Below are positions 9,320 to 18,403 of a stretch of DNA of 64,000 nucleotides, one piece after another; position 1 is the stretch's first letter, and each line of letters opens with the position of its first letter. Below the pieces are notes generated by a model. The model saw only the letters and a list, made by a program, of their open reading frames with translations. It did no database searches and was not told where the DNA came from. Origin of the DNA: DASSBG01 sp035699085 (GTDB lineage: Bacteria; Pseudomonadota; Gammaproteobacteria; Xanthomonadales; Rhodanobacteraceae). Location of the stretch: positions 124,001-188,000 of the forward strand of contig DASSBG010000028.1 in NCBI GenBank assembly GCA_035699085.1. The letters run 5' to 3'. The position numbers were made by a program, and so were the translations under genes.

Positions 9320-10329
9320 ACCTGTCACGTAACCGTTTGCAGCTCGCCGCGTTGGCGGCCATCGTGGCGATGCTGGCCGCCTGCTCGGGGAAGCCCGATA
9401 CCACGACGAACGGCGGAGGCACCGCTGGCAGGTCCGCCACCGCACCGGCTGCGCCGGCCTCGGCCGCGGCCGCCGTCGCGTCGGCCCCCACCGCGGGCGC
9501 AGGCGGTGCGGCGGTGGCACCGGAATTCACGCCGCCACCGGCATCGTCGATCCCCGACGACGCCTTTGGTGCCATGGTCCGCAAGGGCGAGCAGATCTTC
9601 ACCGACACGCCGCAGTATGCGAGCGCCTACGTCGGCAACGGCCTCTCGTGCCAGAACTGCCACCTCGACGCCGGCCGCCGCGCAAACTCGGCGCCGATGT
9701 GGGCGGCATGGGTGCGCTACCCGCGCTTCCGGTCCAAGAACAACAAGATCAACAGTTTCACCGAGCGCCTGCAGGGCTGCTTCCGCTTCAGCCAGAATGG
9801 CAAGCCGCCGCCGGCCGACAGCGAGATCATCAAGGCGCTCGCCAGTTACAGCTACTGGCTGGCCACCGGCGCACCCACCGGCAAGGACCTTGCCGGCGCC
9901 GGCTACCCGAAGCAGGGGTTCACGCCACCGCAGCCGCCCAGTTACGCGCGCGGCAAGCAGGTATTCACGAGCCACTGCGCGCTTTGCCACGGCGACGACG
10001 GACAGGGCCGGAAGGTCGCCGGCCGCTACGTGTTTCCCCCGCTCTGGGGGCCTGACTCGTTCAACTGGGGCGCGGGCATGCACCAGCTCAACAATGCCGC
10101 CGCCTTCATCAAGGCCAACATGCCCTTCAGCCGCGGCGGCACGCTGAGCGACCAGCAGGCCTGGGACGTGGCGATGTACATGGACAGCCACGAGCGCCCG
10201 CAGGATCCGCGCTTCGACGGCAGCGTGGCCGAAACCCGCGCGAAGTACCACGACACCAAGTGGTCGCTGTACGGCAAGGAGGTCAACGGCCATCTGCTGG
10301 GCAGCCTGGACGACAGCACCAGCCGCTGA
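9316..10329 (+). CDS. tsdA: TsdA-like diheme thiosulfate dehydrogenase, lipoprotein form
   Basis: The 337-residue protein has a lipoprotein signal (MLAACSG), an Ala-rich linker and two CXXCH motifs: NGLSCQNCHLDAGRR and CALCHGDDGQG. Between them lie RSKNNKINSFTERLQGCF and the NGKP segment; later come FPPLWGPDSFNWGAGM and NMPFSRGG. This order matches TsdA, which oxidises two thiosulfates to tetrathionate (or the reverse) in the periplasm. The Cys in LQGCF may be the unusual haem ligand of TsdA; that is inferred. It overlaps the upstream c4-type gene by 4 bp. Confidence 0.8.
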   Translation: MNLSRNRLQLAALAAIVAMLAACSGKPDTTTNGGGTAGRSATAPAAPASAAAAVASAPTAGAGGAAVAPEFTPPPASSIPDDAFGAMVRKGEQIFTDTPQYASAYVGNGLSCQNCHLDAGRRANSAPMWAAWVRYPRFRSKNNKINSFTERLQGCFRFSQNGKPPPADSEIIKALASYSYWLATGAPTGKDLAGAGYPKQGFTPPQPPSYARGKQVFTSHCALCHGDDGQGRKVAGRYVFPPLWGPDSFNWGAGMHQLNNAAAFIKANMPFSRGGTLSDQQAWDVAMYMDSHERPQDPRFDGSVAETRAKYHDTKWSLYGKEVNGHLLGSLDDSTSR

Positions 10330-10421
10330 TCCTTGCCGGGCCATCGTCACGGCCTCGCCAAACGGCGATCACCGGCTTGCCGCGTTGACCCGGACGCCCC
10401 TGTTGCGGACATTTCGCAGCG

Positions 10422-12992
10422 TCACCGGCGCCGCAGCCGCAGCGCAGCCAGGCTGCCCAGCACGCCGGCCAGCAGCAACAGCAGGCGCGGATCCAGCGCG
10501 GGGACCGGCACCGCCGGTGTGACGGTCAACGCGAAGGTGACGCTGATGGCGCACGCTCCGTTGATCGGCGCGGTGGTGTAGCTGCCGTCGCTCAGCGTGC
10601 CGCCACAGCCCTCGACGCTGCGAACGTGATAGCCACGATCCGGAACCAGCGTGAAGATGAGGACGTCGCCATAGTCGGCGCTGACCGATGTCGGGGACAC
10701 GCTGCCATGGTCACCGGTGACGGCCGCGGTGACCGTATAGCTGTCAATGCCGAAGCTCGCGCTGACGGTGCAATCGGCCGTGATGGCCCCGGTGGTGTAG
10801 CTGGCGCCGCTCAGGCTGCCGCCGCAGCCGGTCACCGCATCCACGTGCCAGCCGGTCGACGGTGTCACCGTCAGTAGCGTGCTGGCGCCGTCGTCGACGT
10901 CTTGCGTTGTCGGGCTGATCGCGCCCTGGCCGGCGGAGACCACAGCGCTGACCACGTGGGTGTCGGTCACGCAGCTCACCTGCACCTCGACGTCCTCGTC
11001 AGGCATGCTGCCGCTGGCATCGCCGAGGGTGCATGTCTGTGCAGGACCGGCTGGCTGAGTGGCGACGGTGACGCTCCAGGCCGCGCCGTAGTCCAGCGTC
11101 GTGGCGAAAGCGAAGCTGCCATTGCCGCTGATGGGCAGGGTCTCGGCCCCGTTCAACTGCAGGACCAGGCCGCTTCCGACCAGGCCGCTGACGCTCACGC
11201 CGACGTCGTGGCTGTTGGCAGCAAAGCTCGCAACGCAGGTTTTGGCGGCGTCCATCGTCAGGCGGCCACCGGCATCGCAGTCGCCGCTCCAGGCCACGAA
11301 ATGCTGGCCGACATCCGGCGTCGCGAGCAGGGTCACACTGCTGCCGGGCGCGTAACCCGCCACACAAGTGCTGCCACCGGCCGCGGTGCAGGCCGCGATC
11401 CCGCCGACGACCGGCAGAGGAGTTGCGGCGCCGCTGACACTGCCACCGCCGACGACGCTGGCCGTCAAGACGTACTGCACCACCTCCACCGCGCCAATGT
11501 CGCAATGGGCTCCCTGCGGACGCACCACCCCGCGCTGATCGACGCCACCGACCGGCAGCGATGCGCAGACCGAATCGTCGCCGGCATCGATGGCGGAGCT
11601 GCCGGCATCGGGCAGCAGGGTTGGCGTCGTCCCGCCATTGTCGGCCAGCGCCAGAAGCTTCGGGTCGGCCGTGATCACGTTGGTGCAAATATTGCCGTCC
11701 CCGGCGGTGCAACCGCCGCGCACCACGCTGTGGTCGATGGTCGTGGTCGCCGCGTTGTTCTGCAGTTCCGACGGGCTTCCGCCGGTGCCATCCCAGAGGA
11801 TCACGTTGCGCAGCACCGGGCTGCTGGCGCCGTCGCTTCGGGCATCGTTGTACATCGCGCTTCCCGCGCCGCTCGCGGTGTTGCCGCTGAAGGTGACGTT
11901 GCTGAGCATCGGGCTGCTGTGGCCGGTGCTGCCAGCGCCATAGTTGTACATCGCGCCGCCGTCGTTGCTGGCGCTGTTTCCACTGAAAGTGACGTTGGCC
12001 AGCGTCGGGTTGCTGGCACCGTCGCCACCGTCATCGAACATGGCCCCGCCAAACTGCGCGCTGTTGTCCGCGAACGTGACGTCGCGGAGCACCGGGTTGC
12101 TGGTGCCGGTACCGGACCCATTGTTGTACATCGCGCCGCCAAACCCGCTGGCAGTGTTGCCGATGAAGGTGACGTTGCTGAAAGCCGGGCTCGCGATGCC
12201 GCCCTCGCTGTTGCCATCGTTGTATACCGCACCACCATAGGTGGCGCTGTTGTTGCTGAAGACCACGTCGCGCAGCGTGGGGCTGCTGATACCGCCGTAC
12301 TGTCCGGCGTTCAGGAGCGCGCCGCCGCTGACGCTGGCGTAGTTGCCGGTGAACCTGAGATTGGCGAGCGTGGGGCTGCACTCGTGGCCACTGCCGATTC
12401 CGACGCAATACACGCCGCCACCGCGGTCCTGGGGCTGCACGCTCTCGCTGGCATAGCCGCCGGTGATGGTGAAGCCGTCCAGCACGGTGCTGGCCGTGGC
12501 GGCTGACGCCATGCCGTCGATGACAACCACATGGATGCTGTTGCCACCCCGGATGTCGGCCGTGGTTTCGTCGATGCCGTTGCCGTCCGCGTTGACGTCG
12601 TCGCCGCCGGTATCCCCGGACAGGACGGTGACATTGGCGGCTGGATCGCGTGCGCTGCGCACGCTCTCGCCGCCGGCAAAGCCGCCATAGACCGCCACTC
12701 CCGACCTGATGACGAACGAAATGGTGCGGGACGTCGCGTCGGGAACGTAGATGCCTGAGGCAACCCAGACTTCGGTGCAGCCCGTCTCAGCCAGCGCCGT
12801 GTCCAGGCGCATGGGCGACGCCCAGGTGCCCGCGCCGCCGGACGTGCCGCTGGTAGTCACCTGGCAGATCGGCCCGGGTGCGGCCATCGCGGCCGGCGCC
12901 AAAGCCAGGGCCGCGAGGCCACTGAGCAGAGCGAGCAACAAGGCGGCGCGCGCGCCAAGGGCGGCGCCGTCCGACAGACGGTCGTTTGACAT
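10422..12992 (-). CDS. Large secreted beta-helix (choice-of-anchor Q) protein with IPTL-CTERM-like tail
   Basis: The 856-residue exported protein starts at ATG behind GGGGATC. A signal peptide is followed by about 450 residues of right-handed beta-helix repeats of the type SNPTLANVTFSGNSAS. An anchor-Q block comes next (SSAIDAGDDSVC, QRGVVRPQGAHCDIGAVEV), then three InlB B-like repeat units (HFVAWSGDCDAGG). The C-terminus is VPVPALDPRLLLLLAG and LRLRRR, a variant of the IPTL-CTERM sorting signal. It is probably processed and displayed at the cell surface. No enzymatic motif is seen. Confidence 0.85.
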   Translation of the reverse strand: MSNDRLSDGAALGARAALLLALLSGLAALALAPAAMAAPGPICQVTTSGTSGGAGTWASPMRLDTALAETGCTEVWVASGIYVPDATSRTISFVIRSGVAVYGGFAGGESVRSARDPAANVTVLSGDTGGDDVNADGNGIDETTADIRGGNSIHVVVIDGMASAATASTVLDGFTITGGYASESVQPQDRGGGVYCVGIGSGHECSPTLANLRFTGNYASVSGGALLNAGQYGGISSPTLRDVVFSNNSATYGGAVYNDGNSEGGIASPAFSNVTFIGNTASGFGGAMYNNGSGTGTSNPVLRDVTFADNSAQFGGAMFDDGGDGASNPTLANVTFSGNSASNDGGAMYNYGAGSTGHSSPMLSNVTFSGNTASGAGSAMYNDARSDGASSPVLRNVILWDGTGGSPSELQNNAATTTIDHSVVRGGCTAGDGNICTNVITADPKLLALADNGGTTPTLLPDAGSSAIDAGDDSVCASLPVGGVDQRGVVRPQGAHCDIGAVEVVQYVLTASVVGGGSVSGAATPLPVVGGIAACTAAGGSTCVAGYAPGSSVTLLATPDVGQHFVAWSGDCDAGGRLTMDAAKTCVASFAANSHDVGVSVSGLVGSGLVLQLNGAETLPISGNGSFAFATTLDYGAAWSVTVATQPAGPAQTCTLGDASGSMPDEDVEVQVSCVTDTHVVSAVVSAGQGAISPTTQDVDDGASTLLTVTPSTGWHVDAVTGCGGSLSGASYTTGAITADCTVSASFGIDSYTVTAAVTGDHGSVSPTSVSADYGDVLIFTLVPDRGYHVRSVEGCGGTLSDGSYTTAPINGACAISVTFALTVTPAVPVPALDPRLLLLLAGVLGSLAALRLRRR

Positions 12993-13164
12993 GTGATCCC
13001 CGAATAAAAAGTTCCCCGGGGCCATTCTAGAACGAAAGCCGGGTTGACGGGTTCACCGCGTCGCCGGCGCGGAAAACTGCCCTGCCGCGGCACGACCGCT
13101 GCAACCTGGCTTCGATCGGACAGCAACGCCAACGTCGATCCTATGGCGCGCGACGGACCGCCGA

Positions 13165-14520
13165 TCAGGGATGGATATAGGCGCTCGGCAGCGGCTTGCC
13201 GTCGTTGCGCGCTTGCAGGTAGCGGTCGCGCAGCAAGGTCTGGCGGCTGACCATCGGGATCTTGCGGCCGGCAATGAATACCTGCTCGGCGCTGGTCGAC
13301 AGCTGCAGCGGGTCACCACTCCAGACCACCACGTCGGCCAGTTTGCCTTGCGCCAGTGTGCCGAGGCGGTCGTCCATCCCGTAGATCCGCGCTGGGTTCA
13401 ACATCATCGCCTTCAGCGCGTCCAGCCACGGCAGCCCGTTGGCGACGGCATTGCCGGCCGCCTGGGTCACGTTGCGCGCGTTGTGCGTGTCGCCGGTGGC
13501 GAAGGCGATGAGCACGCCGGCCTTCTGCAGCCGCGCGGCATTGTGCAGCGTGGAGCCAAGGCTTTCGAAGCTGCCGGGCAGGTCCTGCAGCGGGTCGAGC
13601 AGCACCGGCACGTTGGCCGCCGCCAGCTGGTCGGCGGCCATCCAGGCCTCGGCGCCGCCGGACACGATCAGGCGCAGCTTGAAGTCCGCCGCAAGCCGCA
13701 ACGCCGCCTCGATGTCGCTGGCGCGATTGACCTCGACCACCAGCGGCTCCTTGCCCGCCAGCACCGGCGCCAGCGCCTGCAGGTCCAGCCGCGACAGCGC
13801 GTAATCGCGCCGCCGATTGGCGTTGTAGGCGCCGGTGTTGTCGGCGTAGTCCCGTGCGTCCTGCAGCGCCTCGCGCAACATGGTCAGCGCCGCCGCGCGC
13901 GAGCCACCGGCGCGGCTGGCACCGGATTCGCCCAGCGAGGCGAACATCGCCGCGGCGTCGCGGTGCACGAAGCCGCGGGTGGACCCGAGGTCGATGATCG
14001 CGCCGCGGCCATTGATTATGTGGCCGTTGCCGGTGGAGCGTGGCGCCACCATGGCGCGGGTGACGCCGGCAATGCGATTCACCGGGATCAGCACCGAGCG
14101 CGGGTTGATGGCCGCGGCCACGTCGAAGGCCGCGCTGAAGCGCTCGGAATCGATGCTGGCGTCGCGGGTTTCGCCGACCGAGCCAACCTCGACCACGCCG
14201 AACTGGCTCTCGGGGTCGAAGATGCCCGGCGTGACAATCTTGCCGCTGGCGTCGATACGCTCGGCGTCGTCCGGTACCTGCACATCGGCGCCGACAGCGG
14301 CGATCTTGCCATCGCGGATCAGCACCGTGCCGTGCTCGATCTTGCCGGCCTTGCCCAGCGTGTAGACCGTGCCGCCGGTGATGGCGTAGACGCTGTGCTG
14401 GCCGGCCCGGGTGCCCGCGCCGGGCGCCGCGCCGCTGCCGCCGGCACTGGCGGCGAGGCTGCAGCAGGCGGCGGCGATCGCCGCCAGCAGAGCGGCCAGT
14501 CCTTTCGTGGCGCGGTTCAT
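13165..14520 (-). CDS. Exported amidohydrolase family protein (second of a coupled pair)
   Basis: A 451-residue amidohydrolase-superfamily protein with a signal peptide ending near SLAASAGG. It shows the paired beta-sandwich and TIM-barrel pattern of imidazolonepropionase-like members: YAITGGTVYTLGKAGKIEHGTVLIRDGKIAAVG, then GKIVTPGIFDPES. In that last segment the usual metal-binding HxH is replaced by DPES, so this partner may lack the typical metal site. The C-terminus has MMLNPARIYGMDDRLGTLAQGKLADVVVW. It overlaps the upstream amidohydrolase gene by 4 bp. Confidence 0.85.
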   Translation of the reverse strand: MNRATKGLAALLAAIAAACCSLAASAGGSGAAPGAGTRAGQHSVYAITGGTVYTLGKAGKIEHGTVLIRDGKIAAVGADVQVPDDAERIDASGKIVTPGIFDPESQFGVVEVGSVGETRDASIDSERFSAAFDVAAAINPRSVLIPVNRIAGVTRAMVAPRSTGNGHIINGRGAIIDLGSTRGFVHRDAAAMFASLGESGASRAGGSRAAALTMLREALQDARDYADNTGAYNANRRRDYALSRLDLQALAPVLAGKEPLVVEVNRASDIEAALRLAADFKLRLIVSGGAEAWMAADQLAAANVPVLLDPLQDLPGSFESLGSTLHNAARLQKAGVLIAFATGDTHNARNVTQAAGNAVANGLPWLDALKAMMLNPARIYGMDDRLGTLAQGKLADVVVWSGDPLQLSTSAEQVFIAGRKIPMVSRQTLLRDRYLQARNDGKPLPSAYIHP

Positions 14521-15947
14521 GGCGTGCTCCCCGTGGCGCTGCCGTTGGTATCGGCGTCAATGAAGTGGCCGAGCATGAAATCCGATGTCGCCTGCCGCGC
14601 CGGATTGTCGCGGTCGTAGACCACGGCGCCGTCCAGGAACACCTTCTCCGCATGCGTGTAAACGCTGAGCGGATCGCCGTCCCAGATCACCACGTCGGCG
14701 TTCTTGCCCTGCTCCAGCGAACCGATCTGCTCGTCCAACCCGAGCACCCTTGCCGGGTTCAGCGTCATCCAGCGGATCGCGTGCGCCTCGCTGATGTCGA
14801 GGCCGGCCGCACGGCCCGCGGCCAGCGCCTTGGCCACCTCCTGGTTGAGCCGCTGGATGCCGTTGGCATCATCCGAGTGGATCAGCGCACAGGCGCCGGC
14901 GGCGTCGACCATTGCAATGTTGGCACGGATGCCGTCCCAGGCCTCCATCTTGAAGCCCCACCAGTCCGCCCACATTGCCGCGCAGGTGCCGTTTTTCGCC
15001 AGCAGGTTCGGGATCTTGTAGGCCTCCACGGCGTGGTGGAAGGCGGCGATCTTGAAGCCGAACTCCTTTGCGACGTCCAACAACGCGGCCATCTCGTCGG
15101 AACGGTAGCAATGCATCTGGATGCGGATGCGCCCGTGCAGCACCGCAGCCAGCGTCTCCAGGCCGAGGTCGCGCTTTGGCGGCGGGCCGGCCGCATCGCG
15201 TCCCTTGTCCTTGACCTTGTCCTCCCAGGCCTGCCACTTGGCGTCGTAGGCCTGCGCGTCGGCAAAGGCCTGGCGGTAGCCGGCGACGTCGCCCATCAGG
15301 GTGGAGGGAAACTGGTGCCGGCGGCCATAGACGCGCATCGGGTTTTCGCCGCAAGCCATCTTCAGGCCGTACGGCGCGCCGGGAAACTTCATCGCCTCCA
15401 CGGTGGTGGCAGGCACGTTCTTCAGCACCACGCCGCGGCCGCCGATCAGGTTGCCCGAACCCGGCAGGATCTCCAGCGTGGTGACGCCGCCGGCGCGCGC
15501 GGTGTTGAAGCCGGGGTCCTGCGGCCAGACCGAATTCTCGGCGCGCACCTCCGGCGTGGTCGGGCTGGTCATCTCGTTGCCGTTGGCCATCGAGCTCACG
15601 CCGGGCGACGGGTAGACGCCAAGATGCGAGTGCACGTCGATGATCCCCGGGGTGACGTACTTGCCGGTGGCGTCGATGACCACGGCGTCGTCCGGCGCAT
15701 CGACCTGCTTGCCGAGCCCGGCGATCTTGCCGTCGCGCAGCAGGATCGCGCCGTCGTCGATGCGCTCGCCGGTGCCGGTGAAGATCACCGCGTGCTCGAT
15801 CAACGTCGGCTGCGACGGCAGCGGCTGGTAGGTGGAGGGAAACGCCTCGGCCGGGAATTCGCTCGGCACCGGCGCATCGGCCTTCGCGGCAAGGCTGGCC
15901 GACAGCAGCAGCGATGCGGCAGCGGCCCACAGACAGGATGGTTTCAT
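14517..15947 (-). CDS. Exported amidohydrolase with intact metal site (first of a coupled pair)
   Basis: A 476-residue exported amidohydrolase, starting at ATG behind GGGAGTTGGA with a cleavable signal (SASLAAKADA). The metal-binding HxH is present in PGIIDVHSHLGVYPS, followed by HCYR, AFHHAVEAY and a late Asp in LIHSDDANG. The C-terminus has MTLNPARVLGLDEQIGSLEQGKNADVVIWDGDP. The next gene overlaps by 4 bp and lacks the HxH. The two products may work together or form a heteromer, which is an inference. The substrate is unknown. Confidence 0.88.
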   Translation of the reverse strand: MKPSCLWAAAASLLLSASLAAKADAPVPSEFPAEAFPSTYQPLPSQPTLIEHAVIFTGTGERIDDGAILLRDGKIAGLGKQVDAPDDAVVIDATGKYVTPGIIDVHSHLGVYPSPGVSSMANGNEMTSPTTPEVRAENSVWPQDPGFNTARAGGVTTLEILPGSGNLIGGRGVVLKNVPATTVEAMKFPGAPYGLKMACGENPMRVYGRRHQFPSTLMGDVAGYRQAFADAQAYDAKWQAWEDKVKDKGRDAAGPPPKRDLGLETLAAVLHGRIRIQMHCYRSDEMAALLDVAKEFGFKIAAFHHAVEAYKIPNLLAKNGTCAAMWADWWGFKMEAWDGIRANIAMVDAAGACALIHSDDANGIQRLNQEVAKALAAGRAAGLDISEAHAIRWMTLNPARVLGLDEQIGSLEQGKNADVVIWDGDPLSVYTHAEKVFLDGAVVYDRDNPARQATSDFMLGHFIDADTNGSATGSTP

Positions 15948-16184
15948 TCCAACTCCCAAGGTGGACGAATGAGCCACCCTCCATGGCCCGACCCGCAAAA
16001 CGTACCGCGAAGCGGCGGCAAGTTCCAGCGCCGCCTGCGACTGAGCGCCGCGCAGCGGCATCGCTGCACGCAAGGCCCCGCGGCAATTGCGGCAACGCTG
16101 CGAACTTGTTGTATAAGCCGCGGTTGCCGGCAGACCTTTGACGGCCCGCCCGCGCCTGCCGCCGCGCCCGACCAGGAAAACGCC

Positions 16185-16664
16185 ATGCCCGCAAGAAACA
16201 CGGTTTGCCTCTGGTACGACGGCACCGCCCTCGAGGCCGCCACCTTTTACGCCGAGACCTTCCCCGACAGCGCCGTGCAGGCGGTCCATCGCGCGCCCGG
16301 CAACTACCCCGCAGGCAAGCAGGGCGATGTGCTGACGGTCGAGTTCACGGTAATGGGCATCCCCTGCCTCGGCCTGAATGGCGGTCCCGCCTTCACGCAC
16401 AGCGAGGCTTTTTCGTTCCAGGTGGCGACCGCGGACCAGGCCGAGACCGACCGGCTCTGGGACGCCATAATCGGCAACGGCGGCGAAGCCAGCGCCTGCG
16501 GCTGGTGCAAGGACAGGTGGGGCCTGTCCTGGCAGATCACGCCGCGCGCGCTGACCGAGGCGATCAGCGATCCCGACCCGGCGGCAGCCAGGCGCGCGTT
16601 CGAGGCCATGATGGAGATGGGCAAGATCAACATCGCCGCCATCGAGGCCGCCCGGCGCGGCTGA
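16185..16664 (+). CDS. VOC-superfamily protein (PhnB/3-demethylubiquinone methyltransferase-like)
   Basis: The 159-residue protein begins TVCLWYDGTALEAATFYAETFPDS. It has GIPCLGLNGGPAFTHSEAFSFQV and CGWCKDRWGLSWQITP, the pattern of the PhnB-like branch of the vicinal-oxygen-chelate fold. These are small dimeric proteins often annotated as 3-demethylubiquinone-9 3-methyltransferase, though that activity is doubtful for most. It is a single gene between two oppositely oriented genes. Confidence 0.85.
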   Translation: MPARNTVCLWYDGTALEAATFYAETFPDSAVQAVHRAPGNYPAGKQGDVLTVEFTVMGIPCLGLNGGPAFTHSEAFSFQVATADQAETDRLWDAIIGNGGEASACGWCKDRWGLSWQITPRALTEAISDPDPAAARRAFEAMMEMGKINIAAIEAARRG

Positions 16665-16731
16665 GTACGCGCCAGCAGGCAGCGGCAGGCCCGCAAACGG
16701 GCCAGCCGGCTCGCAGCAAACACGGTCCGCC

Positions 16732-17286
16732 TCAGTCGCGGGTGATCACCCCGCAGGCGATGCGCGCACCGGCATCACCGGATGGCTGGCTGGTGTAGTC
16801 GTCCGGCTGGGCATGCACGACGATCGCCCGGCCGAGGACGTCGCCGGGACCACCCGTGCCGAGCTCGATGTCCTGCACCGTCACATCCACCGTCGCAACG
16901 CCCTCGTCGTTGGCCGTCTGATTGGCGATGTCGCCGGCGTGGTGCGGTGTCACGCCCGCGCGGCCATGCGGCTGGTGCGCCGGGTTGAAGTGGCCACCCG
17001 CGCTGCTGGCGTCCGGCGCACTGCAGTCGCCATTCTGGTGGATGTGGAAGCCGTGCGTGCTGCCCGGTTCCAGGCCGGTGATTTGGCCGGTGATGCGGAC
17101 GCCGTAATCGGTGCCCACAAGCGATAGCCTCCCCTGCACATCGCTGCCACTGGCCGGGGCCAGCACGGCGTGGGCGTGTGCCGACGCATCGGCGTCCGGA
17201 GAAGCCGCGACGTCACCGTCAACGGTGCTGCACCCGGCGAGCAATGCAAGCGTCGCCACAACAGCAAGCGAACCGGAAGTTTTCAT
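16732..17286 (-). CDS. sodC: Cu/Zn superoxide dismutase, lipoprotein form
   Basis: A 184-residue periplasmic Cu/Zn superoxide dismutase. The lipobox (LLAGCS) predicts a lipid anchor. Metal ligands are visible in HGFHIHQNGDCS (HxH), GGHFNPAHQPHG, HHAGDIAN and VVHAQPDDY, with two cysteines for the disulfide (GDCS, IACGVITRD). Start: ATG at 17286; an in-frame GTG at 17298 would add four residues. It converts superoxide in the cell envelope. Confidence 0.95.
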   Translation of the reverse strand: MKTSGSLAVVATLALLAGCSTVDGDVAASPDADASAHAHAVLAPASGSDVQGRLSLVGTDYGVRITGQITGLEPGSTHGFHIHQNGDCSAPDASSAGGHFNPAHQPHGRAGVTPHHAGDIANQTANDEGVATVDVTVQDIELGTGGPGDVLGRAIVVHAQPDDYTSQPSGDAGARIACGVITRD

Positions 17287-17654
17287 GGGATTTTCCACTG
17301 GGGGGAGAATATTCAGCTTAACGAATCGTGTTTTAACTGGCCATCAAGGCGGGCGCCAGCCGGGCCGGGTCGATGTGCCTTGCCCGTCCGTTGCCGGTCG
17401 GCAAGCCGCGATAAAGCACGCTGATCAAGGCCTTTCTCGAGCCCGCGTGGCGGTTGATCTGCACTGAACGGAAAGGCGTGCTGGAGGAACGTCTGCGCTG
17501 GCATCGGTCAAAAGCCGTGGTTGCCGCATGCAACTCGTCCGCGGGTGTCATGTGCAGCCACCGGCAGAGTTTCTGCCAAACCACCACCTGCCCGCTGCTG
17601 GTGTTTTGCGGAGCCCACGGCAGGTTTTTGCATTTTTCCGGAAGGAGGTTGCTT

Positions 17655-18098
17655 ATGATTCGACACAACTTCGCCAAACCGATTCTCCTCGCCGCCGCGA
17701 TGACGTTCGCGACCAGCGGCATGGCCCTCGCCGCCGCCACGGACAACGGCGCCAGCGGCAATGCCGGCACCGTCATGAGCCACCCGGTCGGGACGTTCGC
17801 CAGCTACGACGACAATGGCGACGGCAAGATCACCAAAGACGAGTTCTACGGCAGCATTGCCGACGATGGCATCTACGCCGACTGGGACGCCAACCACGAC
17901 GGCCTGATCGAGCAAAGCGAATGGGACAACGACTTCGACTGGGACTTTACCTTCGTCACCTGGGATGTTGATGGCGATGGCTATGTCGGTTCCGGCGAGT
18001 TTTACGATTCGCTGTTCAACAGCTACGACATCAATGATGATGGCTTCTGGGAGAACGGCGAATGGCACGAGTACTACGACGCAGGGCTGTACGACTAG
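17655..18098 (+). CDS. Exported four-EF-hand calcium-binding protein
   Basis: A 147-residue exported protein starting behind a strong GAAGGAGG. A signal peptide (SGMALAAATD) is followed by four EF-hand loops: DDNGDGKITKDEF, DANHDGLIEQSEW, DVDGDGYVGSGEF and DINDDGFWENGEW. The loops have calcium ligands at the expected positions; some end in Trp rather than Phe. The protein is very acidic and Trp/Tyr-rich after the signal. It is probably a periplasmic or extracellular calcium binder of unknown partner. A strong hairpin lies just downstream. Confidence 0.88.
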   Translation: MIRHNFAKPILLAAAMTFATSGMALAAATDNGASGNAGTVMSHPVGTFASYDDNGDGKITKDEFYGSIADDGIYADWDANHDGLIEQSEWDNDFDWDFTFVTWDVDGDGYVGSGEFYDSLFNSYDINDDGFWENGEWHEYYDAGLYD

Positions 18099-18403
18099 CC
18101 GCTGGTCGGAGCGCGGGTCCGCCGTTGCAAGTCCATCGGGGCTGGCCTCGGGCCAGCCCCGACTTGCCGGCGGGCTCGGCTTGTGAGGCGGGCGGAATGG
18201 TGCGGCGACGTGTCCGCAACGCAGTGCTGCAGGCCGTGCCGAAATGCCGCAGGTCCGGAGTGCAGACGAGGGGCGTGTGCGGCGCCGTCATTACGGAGCC
18301 GCCACCGAAAGTCGCGCGCGAAAACACGACTCCACGCTCGTCGCAACGGCGAGAACGCCATGGGGTTTGCCAAGGCACCGTCGACGGCGTTGGCGTCGGG
18401 TTC
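18099..18403. other. Intergenic stretch with a strong hairpin
   Basis: No gene is supported here. At 18138-18160 a 10-bp perfect stem (GGGGCTGGCC, loop TCG, GGCCAGCCCC) stands 40 bp after the EF-hand stop codon and is extended by AAGTC/GACTT around it. It has no T-tract, so it may be an atypical terminator or an mRNA 3' stabiliser. Confidence 0.5.
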
